DNA of 64,000 nucleotides from Symsagittifera roscoffensis (GCF_963678635.1 NC_087062.1:71327345-71391344), one strand, 5' to 3'. Counted from the stretch's first letter, positions 27,193-37,666 are shown. Program-made: numbers and translations. Notes: a model not told the origin generated them from the letters alone.

Positions 27193-28122
27193 TGTAACAT
27201 TAGCCCGGAAGATACATATCGACGGAAAATAAAACTAAGTCCTAAGACGACTGGCTAAGGTCTAAACAGAGCTTTATATGCTTTTCATCGTCTCTACCAA
27301 GCCAGTACTTTCGGTGGTCTTTTCTAACATCGGGTCGACAAAAAAACGTTACTGCTTTCGGCTTCGGTCAAAACACTCAAATTAACTCAATTACATGCAG
27401 AAATAGTGAGCTCATGGCTGGGTCTCAGTATCCCCAGACCACGAGGTCACTCCTAAAAACAGGGCTACTACTATTTATTATATTACTATTGTTTTTGTTC
27501 AGTAGATAAAAATCATCATCTCCATCGAAGATGGATCAACCCTTTCCCCCAACTCCTAGCTTCTCATCCTTATCAAAATGAATCCAGTTGTTAATTAAAT
27601 TCAAATCAGGACATGACAAGAAGCTAAAAATTTTTTTTATAAAAGGCTAAAAGTCTCAGTTCCGAAACCCTTCTGGATTCTTGAATCCACTGAATCAAGC
27701 TCGTTAATCTTGATTTCTTCTTAATCCGGAAGGCTGTCCTCCACCCTTCACCGTTGTCTGCAACGGCCTTGCAACTATTGTAGCGACACAATAGTTGCAA
27801 CTCGGAACCTTCTCTGCTATTCCTGCAATCTGCTGTTGTTTTTTGATCACGACTCTCGTAGTTATCGTCCGCGCAACTAATGTTGTTGTGTTTTTCTTCG
27901 ACCTTTTTGCCAAAATGGCCGTTTCTGACGTTTCTCAGAAATGTTACGTAATCACTTCGAAAATTTAAAAATTAGCAATTTCCGAATCCTTCAACCTTCA
28001 CGTTTTGTCCCATCGTTCAAATAACGTTCTTAATCCTCAACAATCACTAATCCGGAAGGCTCGCTGCTAAAAATTCGAATTCTGCAGAGATTGCATTTTT
28101 CACATTCTGGTCGAATGTCACA
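27193..28122 (-). repeat. 5' LTR of the giant element
   Basis: 930 bp, TG...CA. Partner of 3372-4296, with small indels (GG insertion near 27421; longer T run near 27630). It should carry the promoter for the genomic RNA. No TATA box could be assigned with confidence. Confidence 0.93.
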
Positions 28123-28170
28123 CGGTTTATCTAAAAAAACCGCTTAAAACCCGCGCAAGATTTAATACTG
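28123..28170. repeat. Fold-back repeat resumes right of the giant element
   Basis: CGGTTTATCTAAAAAAACCGC and GCGCAAGATTT match sequence left of the insertion (near 3317-3370). This shows that the retrotransposon landed inside a pre-existing GAGCGGTTT array. Confidence 0.65.
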
Positions 28171-28176
28171 AAAAGT

Positions 28177-28249
28177 CGACCACAGAGGGATTCGAACCCC
28201 CAATTATCTGATTTGAAATCAGACGCCTTATCCGTTAGCCCATGCGGCC
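28177..28249 (-). tRNA. tRNA, Arg-isoacceptor-like body with UCA anticodon (opal-reading)
   Basis: A 73-nt cloverleaf is readable on the minus strand. The 7-bp acceptor is GGCCGCA / TGTGGTC with two G-U pairs. The anticodon stem is TCTGA/TCAGA with loop TTTCAAA, giving anticodon TCA. The T arm is GGGGG TTCGAAT CCCTC, with a perfect B box GGTTCGAATCC. TTTT (28171-28174 complement) follows two bases after the discriminator, as a Pol III terminator. The body resembles metazoan tRNA-Arg(TCG), from which the anticodon differs at the third position. The D stem has one mismatch (position 11-24), which also changes the A box. It could be an opal suppressor tRNA, a decayed tRNA-Arg copy, or a tRNA-derived part of the surrounding repeat. 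Confidence 0.75.
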
Positions 28250-28284
28250 CTGAAAATAGTACTGTGCATCGTATCCGTCTATAT

Positions 28285-28475
28285 AATCTTGGTCGCACCG
28301 TCTCCGCTTCGGTCTGCAAAGACGCGCCGTCTCCACCTCGGTCGCGAAAATCTTGAAAGTGCACATTTTGGTCGCGCTGGCCAAACGGTCGCGCCGTTGT
28401 CTTTGGAGTCGCGCCGTTTCCGCCTAGGACGCGAAAGTCGCGCCTTAGTTTTTCGGTCGCGAAATTATGGACATG
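28285..28475. repeat. GC-rich imperfect repeat (GTCGCGCCGT units)
   Basis: Units such as GTCGCGCCGTTTCCGCC, GGTCGCACCGTCTCCGC and GACGCGCCGTCTCC recur irregularly, in strong contrast to the AT-rich surroundings. It lies within the fold-back element, between the tRNA and the next GAGCGGTTT array. Confidence 0.6.
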
Positions 28476-28483
28476 AGTCTGGG

Positions 28484-28730
28484 ACCTCGACCCGGGAAGA
28501 CCGCTCAAAAACCGCTCAAATCTTGCTTGACAAACCATTCAAAAATCACCGCACGAAATGAGCGGTTTTCGAGCGGTTTTTTAAGCAAGATTTGAGCGGT
28601 TTGATCGGTTTTTCCAATAAAACCGCCCAAACCGCTCAAACCGCTCAAACCGCTCAAATCATGCTGGAAAACCGCTCAAACCGCTCAAATCTTGAGCGGT
28701 TTTTGAGCGGGATCTCGACCCGGGTAGGCC
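28484..28730. repeat. Right part of the fold-back repeat element
   Basis: The stretch starts with ACCTCGACCCGGG (28484) and ends with ATCTCGACCCGGGTA (28712-28726), two copies of the terminal sequence seen inverted at 3195-3209. In between are AAACCGCTC and GAGCGGTTT units in both orientations, able to form long hairpins. The RT gene continues immediately after. Confidence 0.65.
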
Positions 28731-29880
28731 AGTCACCAGTCCGCAATGAGCTCATAGACAAGCTCGGTAAGCTCAAAACCCTGATTAGTCGTACCTACAA
28801 ACTTTCCGCACAAACAGCTTTTTTCCGCATCAAGAATTGTTTTCTTTTTGTCCCCAAGCTTATGTACGTTCTCCGATCCAGCCCCACGTTCAACCACAGT
28901 GATATGCTTTGCGAAATTGTGCGCTCATCTGTGGAGAAACTGTTCAACTGCATTATATCCGACCAAACGTTCTCGCAAATAACACTATTCACAAGTTTCA
29001 GCGAACTTGGTCTCCTCGGTGTTAATGGTCTGAGCTCGTCGTCACTCATATCCTCAGTCCTTCGCACCGCTACCCTAAGGAATTCTATCTTACCAGGCAA
29101 CATTTCCCTTGACACGTCATTTTTGACGCTACACGACTCTGGAATATGTTGATCCAAAAAGAGCTCTCCAACAAGGACGTTAGCAACAGTCAGAGATACT
29201 GGTTGAAACCTATTTTTGAGCGCCAGTTCAATAGACTTGTTGACACGGCCAACAACCACACTGATATTGCCAGATTCTTTGGTTGTCGAGCACAAGGATC
29301 CGGTGAGTGGCTTGATGTCATACCATTGCGAAATCTTGGTTTCACAATTTCTGACGACGAGTTTCGAGTTGCCATGGATTATGCATTGGAGCCCCGGTCT
29401 CTGCACGTGCAAATGTGGCTTCGGTTGATCCACTGACGGAAAACATGCACAAGTAAGACCAAATATCAAACACCGTTTCACCAGACATACTAATTGCAAC
29501 GTTGTTATTCAGGAAGCACTTAAAATGGCAGGTTACCCATCCTATCTCGAACGGGAGGGTTATTACATAAAGACGGTCCATGGCCTGATGGGCTTACTCT
29601 GACGCCTCGGTCTAGAAGACGTGTTCTAGCGTGGGTTTCCGATGCATTAGCAGACTGGCTTACTCGTATTTGCATCTAGGGATCATTCCTGGCTCAAGCG
29701 CTGCTTCTGCAGCCAAAGCGCGAAAAAGGAATCGTTACTCGGATCTCCCTTCAACTGTAACTTTTCAACCCATAGCCATAGAAACGTTAGGCGGGATTGG
29801 GAGAACATCAATTGAGTTCATCAAAGACTTAGCAGGTAAGATCAAGGGTACGACAGGTGAGAAACTCGACAGGTGAGAAA
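28731..29880 (+). pseudogene. Non-LTR-type reverse transcriptase, segment 3 of 3 (C-terminal region)
   Basis: The frame NELIDKLGKLKTLISRTYKL, then QTAFFRIKNCFLFVPKLMYVL and ELGLLGVNGLSSSSLISSVL, matches the region downstream of YxDD in non-LTR RTs that end without RNase H. Further pieces in other frames keep the order: SGEWLDVIPLRNLG and FRVAM (29290-29370), DGLTLTPRSRRRVLAWVSDA (29590-29645), and RYSDLPSTVTFQPIAIETLGG (29730-29800) up to TGE. Several stops and frameshifts separate them. It belongs to segments 1 and 2, although 25 kb of inserted DNA now lies between. Confidence 0.65.
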
Positions 29881-31131
29881 CATTTTGAAAAAAGAATGGA
29901 TCTTGCAGTTCAGCGGGGAAATGCTGGCTGTATTTTGGAGGCTCTCTTTCTGTGATTCACTTTTGTAAATTGCATATTTCTATACTTTTACTTTGTTCCT
30001 TTTAACCAATAGAGAATTAGTTATTATGATTCTCTCACACTGCTGGCAATAGATCAAAAACAAAACAAGAATATCCGGTTGCAGTCTAAATAGCACAGAA
30101 CGGTCCGACCACAATCATCAGAAACAACAGAACAAAAAAATACAGAGAAAAAATTGTTTGTTTTTTTTTCAAGTTTAGTGTCGTTTTTTTGCGTGACTTG
30201 TTTGAGAGATCTATACAAACGCGTACAAAATAGGTGAATCTGTAAACTCGACAAGTTTTCTTATAAAAAAAAGAATGACAAACAAACACTTTGAAAAAAT
30301 AGGGTCTGAAATTTTCAGCATATTGTGCTATTCCCCTGGATGGCACAACGGAACCTTCTGTCGCACGAGAAATACGAAATAAGAAGCCTTGTTGATGAAC
30401 TCATTACGAAAAGGAAACCGCTGGCTTAAGACATGAGGCTACAAAATCGTGTTACCGCTTAAGGGCCACTACCAAAACACCAAAACACCCCTCCCCCACT
30501 ATTGAATTAAGAACGCCCCCATGCCTAGGTTTCTAATTACCCAAAACGCGCGAAAACCATTAAAAACAGGGTTGGAAATTCACGTATACCTTTAGTTTTT
30601 ATAGGACAGTGGACCTTTGATTTATTTCAGATGGATCAACCTAAAACTCGCCTTAATAAAACATCACTCTGTGAAAGTACGCTCAAAAAAATAGTTAAGT
30701 ACTCATATCTAGAATTAAGTAAAAATGTAAAAATGTAAGTAAAGTAATTCTAGAAGTTTTAAAGAATAACTTGTTTTAACTCAAGAAGTTTTTTTTATCT
30801 GGCTTGTTGGGCAGCTTCACTCGTCGACCTGCACAATCGAGGTTCCCTCTTGCCCAACGAAAGATTTTGCGATGTTCTTTGTCAGGAACAAGACATCTCA
30901 ACTCGAATTGATTATTTCCCAAAATTGCGAACACCTATTTGACTCTAGCACAGTTTTTGGTCAACTTTTCCGCAAATAGGTCTTGAACTTTCTGATTTTT
31001 TTGACTTTCATTTTCAGTTGCCTCGACAAACTTGAGCATGACTTGAAGCATTCGAAAACTTGAGCATTCAAAAATTACTGTTTCCCCCAAAATCAAGGTC
31101 AAACTTCAGAGTTTGACCGACTGGCACATGG
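29881..31131. other. No supported feature
   Basis: AT-rich sequence with poly-A/T runs (30130-30190). A decayed LTR related to that of the giant element may lie in the right half, since the junction at 31132-31143 resembles its inner edge. I cannot define a left boundary (TGTTACCGC near 30452 is a weak candidate). Confidence 0.3.
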
Positions 31132-32262
31132 CACATACTCCCCAGACTCAACACCGATATCCTCATCGCGCGTCGTCGTCATATCGGTGAGCTCTCAGAA
31201 TGTTGAGTGTGTCTCAAGATACAATGCCAGTGGTCATTTACAGAAATTTGCAGCAGACTCTATCATATCTACGTCCCTAAAAATTCACGGCTATGTAAAA
31301 TTGTCATTCTATAGCTACACAGCAATCAAAATCTTCATCCAACTGCACCTTGGATTCCAGTTGTATCAGCCATTTTTTTTCTTAAGTCAGAAAACTGTAA
31401 TGCAAAATTTTCACATCTTAAAATTTATAGTGTAGTAGATGACAAAAGTATATATAAAAAATTTCTTTTTTGTTCCCTAAGTTTTAATCTGAAATCGCGC
31501 TCAAGCCCCAATTCCTTACCCTGCTCAATACCGAGGAATCCGCCCAGAGCAGCCGACCTAGTTCATCCCCCTTGCTTTGAAGTGTTGGGTCCAGATGCGC
31601 TCGACACCGTGATCTGCCTTGTTAATTCTTCTTCTTCATCGAAACTGATCACAATTCCTTCCCTTGCCTTCAGTTGCTCATAGGCCCGCATCCCTTCTTT
31701 CTGCTTTTGTTCTCTTCTGAGATGGTTTGGCAGCTTCTTCAACTTGGGCTCGCCATTCAAGCAAAAGGATTGGTGTAAACTCAAGCTACATTTTCAGCTA
31801 AATCTTCCCCCAGTATCGACTCCCTCGCCTTTGTGTTATCTCTAGATACCTTACTAACCCGCTTTCAGCCCATCCCGTGGTTGTTTCATTACAATGGCAT
31901 GGAACTGAAAATACTCCTTTAGCTGTTTCTTCATGTGTTTCTGCGTCAGCCAAGACGTCAACGTCGCCCTGAATCATAGGAAAAACCGTATACGGCTTCA
32001 GATGTGCTTCACTTCCATCGGTATAACGAATACCTTGCAGACAGTCTCAAACAACTCGAGTCTCCTGCTCTAGTCAATAGCATGTATCTCCTCCACGGTT
32101 GCTGTTTTTGACTCTCGGTATTTCATCACGTTTTCCTCAATCCATCGCAGCGCTAGCATCGAACTCACCACGAAGACGGTTACCTTTTGTTGAGATGATC
32201 AGGTAATCCTATTGCCCGAATTTCCTCAACGTCCCATATCAAGCAGAGTTTGGACATCTCTG
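31132..32262 (-). mobile_element. Relict 3' end of a second element of the giant family
   Basis: CACATACTCCCC at 31132-31143 is identical to the inner edge of the giant element's 3' LTR plus its purine tract (4293-4304). After about 420 bp of noncoding sequence comes a decayed coding region (31563-32262) homologous to the end of cistron C. Order, spacing and strand all match the 3' end of the giant element. Everything upstream of the region matching about 5850 is missing. Divergence is high, so it is much older. Confidence 0.6.
31563..32262 (-). pseudogene. Degenerate cistron-C C-terminal region
   Basis: The minus-strand translation keeps LCLIWDVEEI...GLPD, then LALRWIEENV, ELFETVCKV and MEVKHI in the same order and spacing as 5850-5400 of the giant element (LMLIWDSGEL; MAIRWLEAHV; DLFETMCKI; MEVKKI). 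It is broken by stops and frameshifts. The last 73 codons (31784-31563) are open and rich in Lys/Arg/Glu (LRREQKQKEGMRAYEQLK). It proves conservation of this unknown protein within a transposon family. Confidence 0.65.
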
Positions 32263-33854
32263 GATACCGCACAGTCTGTGTCTATATATGTTTATATAGT
32301 AAATTATATATAGTAAATTTAGTAAATTTTTTTATTTTTCTATCTCAAGCTCTCATTGCCCGTGGGTCAAGGTAGACTGGAGTATGAGTTTTATAGTGGC
32401 TAAAATCCAGGTTTACACATTCAACTTTTTTTTTTGCTTTTGATAACTATTTGAGTTTGGTTTTGTAGTTATACTATTTTGACCCTTAGTCTTTTTAGAT
32501 TGTTTTCAATGTTTATATATCATAAGTGCAATGAAATTTACACATCAAATTACTGGCTATTTTATCTAACACCAGTTTACGGTTAAGCTTTTGAGTGAAC
32601 CATTTAAAATTGAACTAATCAAAATCTGGCAGAGTATCAATGGTGATTCAAAGTTTGTACGCTCAGAGCACAATGTCACAGTGCTCATTCAATGATCTTA
32701 AAATGAATGGCCCACGATAGAGTTGACTACACGCTTTTTTCAGAAAAAAAAGTTAGTTATATGACTTTTTGTTTTGACCTCCTTAGAGCGTTTTTAAAAA
32801 ATCTCCATCAAAATCTTGCCCCTAAAACAAAAAGACCTCAAACAAAAAAGTTTTGGAATACATCTGGATACTTACTAGACCAACCATCTCAAATAAATTG
32901 TAATGAAATAGAAGGAAAAAATAAAAGTTGTCTAATTTCCTATGCAAATTGTTAGAACTCAAAAAATACATTCATTTTCCTTATTAAAAACCACTCAGAT
33001 TTTTCATCGTGGGCTGCCTTGAGCATCAGAGCTGCCTTGAGTATCAAATAGAAAAATTTTTTATCTTCAGTTTTGGACATTTTTGTTTTGCTTTTAAACT
33101 AAAAATTTTACCCTCAGTTTTATGCGTCAAGTTTGGATATTGAGAAGATTTTTAACACAAATCAGCGTTGATGTAAATATTTAAAAAGAAAAAGTCTTTA
33201 AAAACTTAGGTGTTATGATGGGCTATAATGTATGGAAAACTGCAAAATTTAAAACTTTTTTCTCTACTCTTTGACTTTAACGCAATTTTCAAGCATTTTT
33301 AGCCTTCTCGACAATGGCTTAGTATCTGAAAATTTTTCAAATTTGATTAAGTACATTAATGTTTGAAAAAAGATTGCGAAAATCTCAAACTTTTTAAATT
33401 ATAGTTATAAATGCATTCTAATCGATAATCCCAGTTTTAAATCAATTTGTTGTGGCTTATAACATGAAAAAAAATTCAAAGTTTTTAACTTTAACTTATA
33501 TACTTATAATTGCATTTTAATCAGTTTTTTCAATATTTAAAACAAATTTATGTAGATTATAACACATAAAAAATCAAAATTTTCAACATTCTTCTTTCAT
33601 AGTTTTAATCGTATTTTAAATTCGATCTTATTAATTTTGAATGTTTGTGGGTTTAACTTAGTTTTTTTTGGCATAGTTTGAATTTTTAATCAAAAATTTG
33701 TCGGATGTTTAAGTAACATCTGAGAGATAATGATGGCGTAAATAATTTTTAGCGGTGATCAATTTTCCAACTGGGTATATTTCAATTTGCATCATTTGTT
33801 TCCGATTAGGGGTTGAGGATATCAGCAGAAAAAAAACCCTTGAGATAAGTAGTT
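32263..33854. other. AT-rich sequence, no supported feature
   Basis: Contains weak internal similarity between blocks near 33360-33640 (AAAATTTTTCAAATTTG-like, TTATAACA) that may be old repeats. No coding frame is supported. Confidence 0.3.
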
Positions 33855-35011
33855 GTCAATCGGAACTATCAGGGCTTTGCCGTTAAGGACATGCGACAAT
33901 CTTTTTTAAGAAAGGAAATTGCGTAACTTTTCGACCGATAGTGTCATTTGAACATTCTAAATCCGCACTTTTTTTTATCTTGGCCTCTGGTATAATAAGG
34001 ATGGAATTTGATGGGAATTCAGGCGGTGCTTGGTGTTAACTCAATCAACCAGTAGTGATTAGTATGCGCTCTACATCCGTCAACTTACCGACTCTCTACT
34101 CTGCCCTTAATTTGGTCTCAATGGTACCTTTGGGAGTTTTCACAAGACACAACCTGTAATCCGATGTGAAAGGCAAGTGTGAATAATTACTTCACATATT
34201 GTTCCGATTTCCTAAAAACTTCATTGATATTCTGGTTGCAAAGTCATTCACGCCGAACTTCAGATTTTTCAATTTTTTTTAGGGAAATAAATCAAAAACT
34301 ATCTATTTAGTTCGTTCTTTGCTAGCCACATTTATCCGCCTTGGATTTATCTTAAGTCTGCCTAAAAATGCGGTCAATTCAAATCAAATCCAAAAAACGT
34401 TTTCAAATCACGATTTGATTTTACCAAAGATTGAAGAACTCGAGATTCCAAAGGGATGTCGTCATTACCCACGAAAAATGCTTTGAAGGTTAGTCAAAAG
34501 CAAACCAGGGACAAACAATTGTCCCAAAAGCATTTGAGTTTGCCTGAAAAAATTTTGGCATGGAAAAATGATTTAATTTAAGAAAAGGAAGTTTTTTTTC
34601 ATGTTTTTAAAGATCCCTTGCTTATAACGTCAAGTACGCAATGATTAGCTTTGATTTAAGGGTTTCAACATCTTCTAGATGATATAAAAATTCTACCAAA
34701 CAAATAGTTGAACAGAATTGTCAGCAGGAAAACACAACAAGCACAAATAATTGGTCATTTTGTTCGAAAACCGGAATATTAATATTTCATGCTTGGTATG
34801 ATTTTTCTCCAGACAACTTTCAATTTTTATTGGGTTTTCAAGTTGCAACTGGTCTGGTCGTTAATTAACATCCAATTGTTTTTTGTTCGGAAAATTTTGA
34901 TAAACTTTCTAATTTGGAACGTCAATATGAATTTTTAAGTGTTACATTTGAGCCGTAGAAAGAACAAAACTGTTCGTTTATCGGGGCAAAGCCCTGAATG
35001 TTCCGACTGTC
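33855..35011. mobile_element. Non-autonomous element with about 28-bp inverted ends
   Basis: Left end GTCAATCGGAACTATCAGGG (33855) pairs with the complement of the right end, GACAGTCGGAACATTCAGGG (to 35011), and both continue into GCTTTGCC. The 1.16-kb interior is AT-rich without a transposase frame. Confidence 0.6.
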
Positions 35012-35614
35012 CCTTAATTCAAATCGAATAGTTTTTGGGAAAAGAAAATGTTCAGATATTGTAAGCTCTGGACAAAATCAAAGTGTAAAATTTCGAGTCG
35101 TACGAAATTAAGACGACAAATTAGCTAGCTTCAATTCACTTCGGAACGATTTTGTTGTGCGGGATAATTTGCCACGCATAAATAATTCGCTTTACGTTCC
35201 CAGCAATATGAATAAATTCTTCAAAGCGCGCATAGTTTAGTGCAGAACCTGGTCAATTTGGCAATTTTCAAACCCCCAGAACTTTACAAAAAAAATCGGA
35301 GGTAAAATACCTGTTTTTAAGTTTGAAGTCAGGAAGTCGATATCTCAATGGGGTATAAAAATTTTTTGTCGAAAAGTTTTATTTTATCGGCAAAAATTGA
35401 CTGAATAAAAACAACCACACCGATCATAAATATTCCATTTTCTTCGAAAGTCGGAACAAAAATACTTGACAAGTGCATTCAAATCAATAATAAAATAGCG
35501 TCAACCGGTATGTGTGTTAAGCACAATTAACATTCAGAGTGATAATTCAGCAGTTGAGTTTAACTAATCAATGTTGATAATCAACTTGGCACTTACTAAC
35601 AAGGTTAAGTTCAG

Positions 35615-35831
35615 GGCACTAGTTTACTTGTTTGGTCCCACAAAAATGCTGTGGTCCTTAATAAAAGCCGAAGTACAATATGTGGCTAATTCCAACAGTG
35701 AGCATGTCTGAATCCGGTTACCAACCCCAAGGCGCAGGCTCGAATCCCGTGCTGACTCTTCTTTTTAACAAATAGGCGGGACCAATCATCTAAACTAGTT
35801 TTGTCTCGTGCCAAACAAGTAAGCTAGTACC
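35615..35831. mobile_element. 217-bp element with inverted ends and a tRNA-like B box
   Basis: GGCACTAGTTTACTTGTTTGG (35615-35635) is inverted at 35811-35831 with two mismatches, and GGTCCC/GGGACC extends the arms. The middle holds GGCTCGAATCC, a Pol III B-box match, followed by TCTTCTTTTT. It may be a SINE caught in a MITE, or a fold-back element. No full cloverleaf could be drawn. Confidence 0.5.
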
Positions 35832-36126
35832 AAGATCAGATATTTCTCAAGTTTATCTTGAACATTTCTAAAGTCAATTGACCGAGACGAAAAAAAAATT
35901 TCAATCCCCCATCAAAAAATCAGACAAAAATTGCACAAAACACCAGTTTGCACATAACGATTGAGAATCGCACATAACAGCAGACAAAATCGCATAAGTT
36001 GTCAGTCTTAAAATACTTTTTTTTGTTCGGTAAATTATGTACTTCTCAAACTTATCACCAGCGGCGTGTTTCTCGGGCTGCCTTCTATCAGAAAAGTGTT
36101 TCTCACAATATTAACCGTACCCAGAT

Positions 36127-37666
36127 GATTTTTTGTGCAAGATCTGAATTTCTTGATTCTCAGATCTGAATTTTTTTTCCGATCTTGATGAAAATTTGAA
36201 AGTTTCAGATCTGAAATTTGGATATAAGATAGAAAATTTTAGGACTAAAGTGACCATGAGAAACAAAATTTCAGATCTGAAATTAGAGCTGAGAAACCCT
36301 TTGTGAAATCATAACTTTTGCATTACCAGCAAACAATTGATTTTTTGTTTATGATGATGATGCAATTTATAATTTCACAACCTTTTTTTTCGAACTGAAT
36401 ATTTTGTTCGACTGTGTTAAGAAACTTTTCAAAAACTGTTAAAAGACCTATCAAATTTTTGATTTTCATGCGGCACTTAAGCGTTTACAAGGTTTATCTC
36501 ATGCGTGGGGAAACATTATTTGACAATATCCCTTTTGAGATTTTGTTGAACACCTACTAGTAGCTAGCAGGAATTAACAAATGCAAAAGTATCAAAAATT
36601 ACAAAATTAGTGTCAGAATCATTGATTTTTCAGATGTGAAATAACCAAGAAACACTAATTTTCAGATCTGAAATTGGTTCATAATTAGATTTTTTCAGAT
36701 CTGAAATAGTCCATTTAACGGGCTATTTCAGATCTGAAAAAATCTAATTATGAACCAATTTCAGATCTTGAAAATTAGTGTTATTTTAGCATTTCATGCC
36801 CCATTTTAGATCTGAAAAAGATTATTTCAGATCTGAGTTAGAACATTTGTTTGATACGGGTACTGGGTGTCTGATCGGTTCGCCGTAAAATACTGCCGGC
36901 TTTTTGTTCTTTTCGAGGACCTGTTTGAAGCTTCCCTCCCGTACACAGTAAATTTTCTAAAACAGATCTGAAATAATCTTTTTCAAATCTAAATTTCACA
37001 TCTGAAATAGGTTATAAAATGTTTAAATAAGGCTTGGATACTTTACGGATTGATTTTTTCAGATCTAATTTTAGATCTGAATTTTTGTTTTTCTTGGTTA
37101 TTGGATCTGAAATTTAGTTTTGGTTATTTTAGATCTGAAAAATCAATGATTCTGACAAATTCTTGCTATTTATGATTTTTTTGTGTTTGATAGCTTCTGC
37201 TAGCAGGTACTCCGCAAAGTCTCATCTTGGAGACTGTCACATTATGTTTCCCCAAGCTTGATATATACATTGCAAACGCATCAGTAGCTAGCGAATGGAC
37301 GACAAAAATTTGACAGCTGTTCTAAAACTTTTTGCAAACTTTTTGACACAGTTGAACAAGAAATTAATTCGAAAAAAAACTGTGTGTAATTTATTCAGAG
37401 TTTTTTTACCGACCGCTAGTTAATCTAAACATAATTGTGTAATGCAGAAAGATCACAAAAAAACTCAATTTTTCGCTCGAAATGCATAAATTATAATTTA
37501 ACAATAAAGGATTCCTCAGATCTGATTTCAGATCTGAAATTTTGTTTTCAAGGTTATTTCAGATCTGAAATTTGAAAACTTTTATCAAGATCTGAAATAA
37601 AGAATTTCAGATCTGAGAATCAACTTATGCAAGAAATAAAGAATTTCAGATCTTGCACAGAAAATC
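36127..37666. mobile_element. 1.5-kb fold-back element built from CAGATCTGAAAT repeats
   Basis: The two halves are inverted copies around a centre near 36.88 kb. The outer ends TTTGTGCAAGATCTGAA and TTCAGATCTTGCACAG match, as do inner blocks near 36380 and 37350 and near 36630 and 37140. Dozens of TTTCAGATCTGAAA palindromes are scattered through both arms, and a near-perfect 58-bp hairpin sits at 36651-36782 with a 13-nt loop. No coding capacity is seen. Confidence 0.75.
36651..36782. repeat. Near-perfect long hairpin
   Basis: Left arm 36651-36709 and right arm 36723-36782 are inverted copies differing by one inserted base. The loop is 36710-36722. The arms contain two AGATCT palindromes each. 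Confidence 0.9.

Larger units (their letters stand above)
3372..28122 (-). mobile_element. Giant (24.75 kb) Ty3/Gypsy-type LTR retrotransposon with extra cistrons
   Basis: Two near-identical direct repeats (3372-4296 and 27193-28122) start TGTAACATT and end AATGTCACA. They enclose a minus-strand set of Gag, aspartic protease, RT, RNase H and integrase, in the Ty3/Gypsy order. A PBS candidate lies at 27164-27180, and a purine tract abuts the 3' LTR at 4297-4304. Downstream of integrase are a macrodomain-like region, cistron B with SGNH hydrolase motifs, and cistron C of unknown function. By eye the LTRs differ at about 13 sites plus small indels, so the insertion is fairly recent. The coding regions still contain many single-base frameshifts, stops and two tandem duplications, so this copy is not functional. 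CGG flanks both ends, but a full 4-6-bp target-site duplication is not visible. Most Ty3/Gypsy elements are 5-12 kb. Confidence 0.93.

Noticed and set aside
3369-28125. Target-site duplication CGG at the ends of the giant element
   Set aside because: Only three bases match on the two sides, while Ty3/Gypsy insertions usually make 4-6. The flank is itself repetitive, so the match could be chance.
28131-28538. Minus-strand ORF of 135 codons over the tRNA region
   Set aside because: It runs through the tRNA gene and GC-rich repeats, so it is a by-product of those sequences.
30054-30346. Minus-strand ORFs rich in Phe/Lys
   Set aside because: They arise from poly-A/T runs and have no conserved motif.
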